The position numbers and the translations under genes were made by a program. Positions 60,513-64,000 of a stretch of DNA of 64,000 bases are shown here, in pieces. Source of the DNA: Chloroflexota bacterium. GTDB lineage: Bacteria > Chloroflexota > UBA11872. The DNA lies in assembly GCA_026707285.1 (NCBI GenBank), contig JAPOXD010000027.1:1-64000 (forward strand). The letters are read 5' to 3'. Position 1 is the first letter of the stretch. Each line of letters opens with the position of its first letter. The notes beneath the pieces were generated by a model. It was given only the letters and a program-made list of their open reading frames with translations, did not search any database and was not told the DNA's origin.

Positions 60513-61658
60513 CTACCAGTTCGTGACAGACCCGTCGTGGCGGCGCAGCTCGTGGACTGGTCGCATCTGGAACGGGTGGTTGGCCGCGGCGTCTTCGTCG
60601 ATATCCACGCCGATGCCGGGGGCGGTCGGCGCGATCAGGTGACCGTCCTCGAAGGTCATCTGCTGTGGAAACACGTCCGCCAAAGCGCCGGGCACCTCGG
60701 GCAGCTCCTGCACGCCGACCAAGGGGCTGGCGATATCCAGGTGCACGCACGCGGCCAGGGAGATCGGACCCATGGGGCTGTGTGGCGCGAGGTATTGATG
60801 ATGCGACTCGGCCCAGCCGGCGATCTTCCGCGCCTCGGTGAAGCCGCCGACGATGCAGAGGTCGGTGCGCACGTAGTCAATCAGGTCGCCCTCGATCAGC
60901 GGCTGAAACTCCCACTTGGAGGCCAGCTCCTCACCGCCGGCAATGGGGACGTGGGTGTGGCGGCGCACGTAGGCGTAGGCCTCGGGCCGCTCGGAGCGCA
61001 CGGGGTCCTCGGCGAAGAAGATGTCCAGCGGCTCGAGGCCCTTGCACAGCCGCACGGCCTCGTTCGGGTCGAGCCGCGTATGGAAGTCGATGCAGATCTC
61101 GATGTCCGGGCCGACGTGCTGGCGCATGGCCTCGGCGGTCTCGATGGCGACCGGCACGGCGCGCCGCGGTTCCAGCACCCCACCCTGCGGCTCGACGCCC
61201 GGCATCCCGTAACGCACGAAGCGGTAGCTCTGCGCCAGTGCGCGGTCGGCGTCGGCCAGTAGCGCGTCGAGGGTCTTGCCGGTGACGTGCGGATAGGCGA
61301 CCACGCCGTCGCGGCACTTGCCGCCGAGCAGCTCCCACACCGGGACGCCGAGCGCCTTGCCCTTGATGTCCCAGAGGGCGATGTCGATGGCCGAAATCGC
61401 CGCGCCCAGGATGGGCCCGGCCTTGAAGAAGCTGCCGCGAAACATGCGCTGCCACAGGTGGTCGATGCGGCGGGGATCCTCGCCGATCAGCAGCGGGCGG
61501 AAGTGCTCGATGACGCCCGCAACCGCGCGCTCCTTGCCGGTGATCGCGGACTCGCCGAGGCCGTAGATCCCGCGGTCGGTCTCGACCTTGGTGATCAGGT
61601 AGTTGATGTTCCGGTGCTCGGCGAAGACCGGAATCGTGCGAACGTCGGTGATGCGCAT
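60513..61658 (-). CDS. Mandelate racemase/muconate lactonizing enzyme-family protein
   Basis: Enolase-superfamily sugar-acid dehydratase-like enzyme, 381 residues. Metal-binding motifs: CIDFHTRLDP (Asp), FFAEDPVR (Glu) and IAGGEELAS (Glu), with the His general base in LAPHSPMGP. The N-terminal capping domain starts MRITDVRTIPVFAEHRN. DgoD/galactonate dehydratase and related groups look similar; the exact substrate is unknown. It stands alone. SAR202-group Chloroflexi are known to carry many such enzymes, which fits the suspected lineage. Confidence 0.92.
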   Translation of the reverse strand: MRITDVRTIPVFAEHRNINYLITKVETDRGIYGLGESAITGKERAVAGVIEHFRPLLIGEDPRRIDHLWQRMFRGSFFKAGPILGAAISAIDIALWDIKGKALGVPVWELLGGKCRDGVVAYPHVTGKTLDALLADADRALAQSYRFVRYGMPGVEPQGGVLEPRRAVPVAIETAEAMRQHVGPDIEICIDFHTRLDPNEAVRLCKGLEPLDIFFAEDPVRSERPEAYAYVRRHTHVPIAGGEELASKWEFQPLIEGDLIDYVRTDLCIVGGFTEARKIAGWAESHHQYLAPHSPMGPISLAACVHLDIASPLVGVQELPEVPGALADVFPQQMTFEDGHLIAPTAPGIGVDIDEDAAANHPFQMRPVHELRRHDGSVTNW

Positions 61659-62059
61659 GGCGCTGGCCTTCCGTGCGGGGCCGCTGTGGGAGTCGATGAT
61701 AGGCGGGCCGTCCGGCCACCAGTGTCACAGTGATGAAGATTTCGCGCAGCCGGAAGTCCCCTCACCCCAACCCTCTCCCCGTGGGAGAGGGAGTCAGACG
61801 ATGCTCCTTCGGCGCCGGTCCGGTCCCTTCTCCCCTGGTGGGAGAAGGCTAGGATGAGGGGGATTCGCGAACGGCCCAAGGGTTTCGCGCAGGCTTCCCT
61901 TTGTGGGATTGACGAAAGGATCCGGCCGCCCACAGATGAGCGGCGAATCCCCGCCGAGCGCCCACGCCGCGCGGACCATCGTGCTCGGCATGGCGGACCG
62001 GCTGCTCGAAATGCTGATTGAGCAGGATTGCCCGCACTCGCCGCGAGGGAGGTATGCGT
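61659..62059. other. Intergenic region, repeats only
   Basis: 401 bases with no supported gene. It holds a paired repeat: CCCCTCACCCCAACCCTCTC and CCCGTGGGAGAGGG (61758-61791), then CCCTTCTCCCCTGGTGGGAG with AAGGCTAGGATGAGGGGG (61826-61862), so the ends are inverted relative to each other. The rest (61863-62059) shows nothing recognisable; short frames on either strand have no supporting signals. Confidence 0.65.
61758..61862. repeat. CCCCTCACCC...GGATGAGGGG inverted repeat element
   Basis: The outer arms CCCCTCACCCCAACC and GGCTAGGATGAGGGG are imperfectly inverted, and each is next to a hairpin (CTCTCCCCGTGGGAGAG and TTCTCCCCTGGTGGGAGAA). Elements of this look occur between genes in many distantly related bacteria. 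One copy was found here. Confidence 0.7.
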
Positions 62060-62506
62060 ATGGCGTGCCGTAGCGACTCATCCGTGATCGAGTACCGCGA
62101 CACTGCCGAGGGGCTGGACGCGAGCCAACTGACGACCGGCTTCTTCGTCGATTGGCTGCGGACGCCGACGCCGGAGGCGCATCTTGAGCTTCTGCACGGG
62201 AGCGCGCACGTCGTGGTGGCGATAGATGGCGAGTCGGATCAGGTGGTCGGGTTCGTCACCGCCATCAGCGACGGGGTACTGAGCGCCTACATCTCGCTGT
62301 TGGAGGTGCTGCCGGAGTACCAGGGCCGCGGCATCGGCTCGGAGCTGATGCGGCGGCTCCTGGACCAAACCAAAGGCCTCTACATGCTGGACACGCTGTG
62401 CGATGTGGATCTTCAGCCCTACTACGAGCGCTTTGGGATGAAACGGTCGACAGGCATGCACATCCGGCGGTATGACCGGATTCCGGCAGGGGAGACGGGC
62501 GGGTAG
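62060..62506 (+). CDS. GNAT-family N-acetyltransferase
   Basis: Acetyltransferase of 148 residues with the acetyl-CoA-binding motif A: YISLLEVLPEYQGRGIGSELMRRLLDQT (Q-x-x-G-x-G/A as QGRGIG). The segment LDTLCDVDLQPYYERFGMKRSTGMHIRRY is the typical motif-B end. I chose the ATG at 62060, seven bases after GGGAGG; a second ATG at 62054 is too near the SD. The substrate is unknown. Confidence 0.88.
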   Translation: MACRSDSSVIEYRDTAEGLDASQLTTGFFVDWLRTPTPEAHLELLHGSAHVVVAIDGESDQVVGFVTAISDGVLSAYISLLEVLPEYQGRGIGSELMRRLLDQTKGLYMLDTLCDVDLQPYYERFGMKRSTGMHIRRYDRIPAGETGG

Positions 62507-62839
62507 ATGGGAACGGGCCGGTTTGAAACAGCCCCCTACCGTACGCCCGGCGCGCGTCATGACGCGGCGCAGCGCAAGTCTCGAAATGCGGAGTCGGGTA
62601 GGGGCGAGTTTGTAACCCGCCCGCTCGGTTCAACCGGTTGCGGCGAGGAACGGGGCCAACGCGCTGCTTGCCGACAATTGAGGCCTGGATTCCGGCTTGC
62701 GCCGGAACGACGGACGGGGGGCGCGGGAACGCCTGGCGAAGGGCGGTTCGCAAACCGCCCCTACGTGAACCTGCAGATTTCGCTTTCGGTGGAATTGAAG
62801 AAGCGTGTCGGGACGGCCCCACGGGCGCCCCGCTAATTC
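62507..62839. other. Intergenic region with inverted composite repeat
   Basis: No gene is supported between the GNAT gene and the cysH promoter. Most of it is the inverted composite repeat (62591-62775). The first ~80 bases contain CCCCCTACCGTACGCCCGGC, a shorter piece of the same repeat family. Confidence 0.6.
62591..62775. repeat. Composite intergenic repeat, copy C (inverted, diverged)
   Basis: Read on the minus strand it has the same order as copies A and B: TCCGTCGTTCCGGCGCAAGC, CGGAATCCAG, then GGGCGGGTTACAAACTCGCC and CCTACCCGACTC. A further module GAAGGGCGGTTCGCAAACCG and CCCCTACG (62739-62765) stands next to it, matching a small piece at 6276-6299. It is more diverged than A versus B. 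Confidence 0.7.
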
Positions 62840-62867
62840 TTGATAAAACCGATCAACTTTATATACT
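62840..62867 (+). promoter_or_regulatory. Promoter of cysH with overlapping inverted repeat
   Basis: TTGATA (62840-62845), a 16-base spacer, and TATACT (62862-62867) make a good sigma-70-type promoter, in an AT-rich stretch that stands out locally. TTGAT (62840-62844) and ATCAA (62852-62856) form a perfect inverted repeat around seven bases over the -35 box, a possible repressor site. The predicted transcript starts about 25 bases before cysH. Confidence 0.65.
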
Positions 62868-62898
62868 TACGCTCCCTGGTGGATTCGCATGGTGACTG

Positions 62899-63654
62899 AT
62901 GGCGCTGGCCGCCCAGGCCGTGGCAGACGTCGAGCTGCCAGATTTCCAGCCGACCGCCGATTCGGCTGAGATCGAGGCCGCCGCGCGACGCCTCGAGAAG
63001 GCGGCGCCCGAGGACATCCTCCGCTGGACCGTCGAGCGCTTCGGTCCCGACGTGGCGGTCTCGTGCTCCTTCGGCGGGCCGAGCGGAATCGTGCTGGTGG
63101 ACATGCTGGCCCGGCTGGCGCTGCTCGACCAGGTCGACGTCTACGTGGTCGACACCGGGCTGCTGTTCCATGAAACCCACGCGCTGCGCGCCGACGTCGA
63201 GCGCCGCTACGGCTTCATTGCCACGGTCTTCGCGCCGGCCCTGAACCTGGAGCAGCAGGCGGCGGCTCACGGCGACGCGCTCTGGACGCGCGACCCGAAC
63301 GCCTGCTGCGCCATGCGCCGCGTCGCGCCCAATCGAGAGGCGCTCAGCCGGCGGGGCGCCTGGGTCGCCGGACTGCGGCGCGATCAGTCGCCCACCCGCG
63401 CCAACACGCCGGTGGTGGCCTGGAACGACCGTCACGACCTCGTCAAAGTCGCGCCGCTGGCGAACTGGACCGAAGCCATGATCTGGAACTACGTCCGCCG
63501 CTACGACATACCCGTCAACGCCCTGCACGCCCAGAGCTACCCCAGCCTCGGCTGCACCCCGTGCACCACCCCGGCCCGCGATGGCGAGGACCTCCGGGCC
63601 GGACGCTGGCGCGGCTCCGACAAGACCGAGTGCGGTCTGCACTGGCAAATCTGA
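62899..63654 (+). CDS. cysH: Phosphoadenylyl/adenylyl-sulfate reductase
   Basis: Thioredoxin- or glutaredoxin-dependent (P)APS reductase, 251 residues. The PP-loop-like [19 protein letters not shown] near 135, [46 protein letters not shown] and the C-terminal ECGLHW. The CC...CxxC pairs are the four [4Fe-4S] ligands of the APS-reductase branch, so the substrate is more likely APS than PAPS; the terminal ECGLH Cys is the catalytic one. The product sulfite enters cysteine synthesis. It is followed by cysC 50 bases later. Confidence 0.93.
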   Translation: MALAAQAVADVELPDFQPTADSAEIEAAARRLEKAAPEDILRWTVERFGPDVAVSCSFGGPSGIVLVDMLARLALLDQVDVYVVDTGLLFHETHALRADVERRYGFIATVFAPALNLEQQAAAHGDALWTRDPNACCAMRRVAPNREALSRRGAWVAGLRRDQSPTRANTPVVAWNDRHDLVKVAPLANWTEAMIWNYVRRYDIPVNALHAQSYPSLGCTPCTTPARDGEDLRAGRWRGSDKTECGLHWQI

Positions 63655-63704
63655 CGACACGCCCGCCACGACCCATCGTCTACACGAAAGGACCCCACAC
63701 CGCA

Positions 63705-64000
63705 TGAATCACGACGGCGTCACCATTTGGTTCACCGGCCTCTCGGGCGCCGGCAAGACCACCCTGGCCGACCTATTGGCGCCTGAGTTGGAAGCCCGCG
63801 GACATCGCGTCGAGAAGCTCGACGGCGACGTGATCCGCACCCACCTGAGCAAGGGCCTGGGATTCTCCAAGGAGGACCGCGACACCAACATCCGGCGCAT
63901 CGGCTGGGTATCGGCCATGGGGACCCGCCTGGGCGGCACCATGATCGTCTCCGCCATCTCGCCCTATCGCGATGTGCGCCGCGAGGTGCGCGCCATGACC
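63705..64000 (+). CDS. cysC: Adenylylsulfate kinase, partial (runs off the window)
   Basis: APS kinase: ATP + adenylyl sulfate to PAPS. It begins at the ATG at 63705 after an AAAGGA, with Walker [14 protein letters not shown], then [34 protein letters not shown] and the [12 protein letters not shown] segment. All are diagnostic. About 98 residues are present; the usual C-terminal half lies beyond 64000. Adjacent to cysH, it is probably in the same transcript. An APS reductase plus an APS kinase together leave open whether sulfate goes to reduction or sulfonation. Confidence 0.93.

Noticed and set aside
61849-62103. 84-residue minus-strand frame in the intergenic region
   Set aside because: No ribosome-binding site or family motif. 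It overlaps the repeat and the start of the GNAT gene.
1-64000. tRNA, rRNA, CRISPR or IS elements
   Set aside because: Scanning the gaps between genes, I saw no TPsiC-loop-like GGTTCRANNCC patterns, no regularly spaced direct repeats and no transposase-like frame. A search tool could still find weak matches.

Overview
This is a GC-rich, gene-dense bacterial chromosome segment. It carries no tRNA or rRNA gene, no insertion sequence and no CRISPR array that I can see. The gene content suggests a Chloroflexota member, possibly a SAR202/Dehalococcoidia-like lineage. The clues are Pro/Thr-linker lipoproteins, secreted proteins with GYP-S/QRF-type repeats, a short Gram-positive-style YidC with Jag/KhpB, RqcH, phosphatidylinositol genes, a mandelate-racemase-type enolase and an MtaA-like protein. 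The lineage is an inference; no marker gene was searched against a database.

Layout. 1-6.2 kb (minus): rqcH and a PfkB sugar kinase, then rpmH-rnpA-yidD-yidC-jag, tightly packed with overlapping stops and starts. YidC carries a ~250-residue PstS-like solute-binding domain inserted in its extracellular loop. This is the most unusual feature of the window. 6.4-9 kb: citrate synthase and an amidase. 9-16 kb (plus): two lipoproteins (one a HEXXH metallopeptidase), an M29-type peptidase, an OmpR/HK two-component pair and a Crp/Fnr regulator. 16-18.3 kb (minus): a GET3/ArsA ATPase and selD, which is itself a selenoprotein gene (in-frame UGA at 18240-18242). 18.3-22.8 kb (plus): secreted HEXXH peptidase, tyrS, tag, beta-propeller protein. 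22.8-31.6 kb (minus): a GlyA-GcvT fusion, a molybdoenzyme, a beta-lactamase-fold protein sharing its N-terminal repeats with the secreted peptidase, a GEVED lipoprotein, a QueD-like protein and an SDR. A QueC-like gene diverges at 31.75 kb. 32.4-36.6 kb (minus): methyltransferase, repeat protein, TrmH, 2-hydroxyacid dehydrogenase, threonine synthase. 36.8-41.3 kb (plus): UDP-glucose dehydrogenase, LysM protein, MFS transporter, XRE-zinc ribbon protein, small protein, thioredoxin with a strong terminator.

41.4-53.5 kb (minus): amidohydrolase, a VapBC45/DUF433-type toxin-antitoxin pair, a 2-oxoacid dehydrogenase operon (E1alpha, E1beta, E2, no E3), a frameshifted CDF cation transporter, a LeuB-like dehydrogenase, recF-dciA, a polysaccharide deacetylase and an MtaA/URO-D protein. 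53.7-60.4 kb: RNase Y, a His-rich membrane protein, then a plus-strand operon ArsR regulator-ino1-acyltransferase-glycosyltransferase-CDP-alcohol phosphotransferase. Together these last genes resemble the actinobacterial phosphatidylinositol/PIM pathway, and a perfect AT-rich palindrome lies between promoter and first gene. 60.5-64 kb: an enolase-superfamily enzyme, repeat-filled intergenic DNA, a GNAT acetyltransferase and sulfate-assimilation genes cysH-cysC (cysC runs off the end).

Several families of short intergenic repeats recur (2.8, 6.3, 41.4, 43.6, 55.3, 60.4, 61.8 and 62.6 kb). Start codons were re-chosen by ribosome-binding site, overlap with neighbours and family length wherever the longest frame looked wrong.
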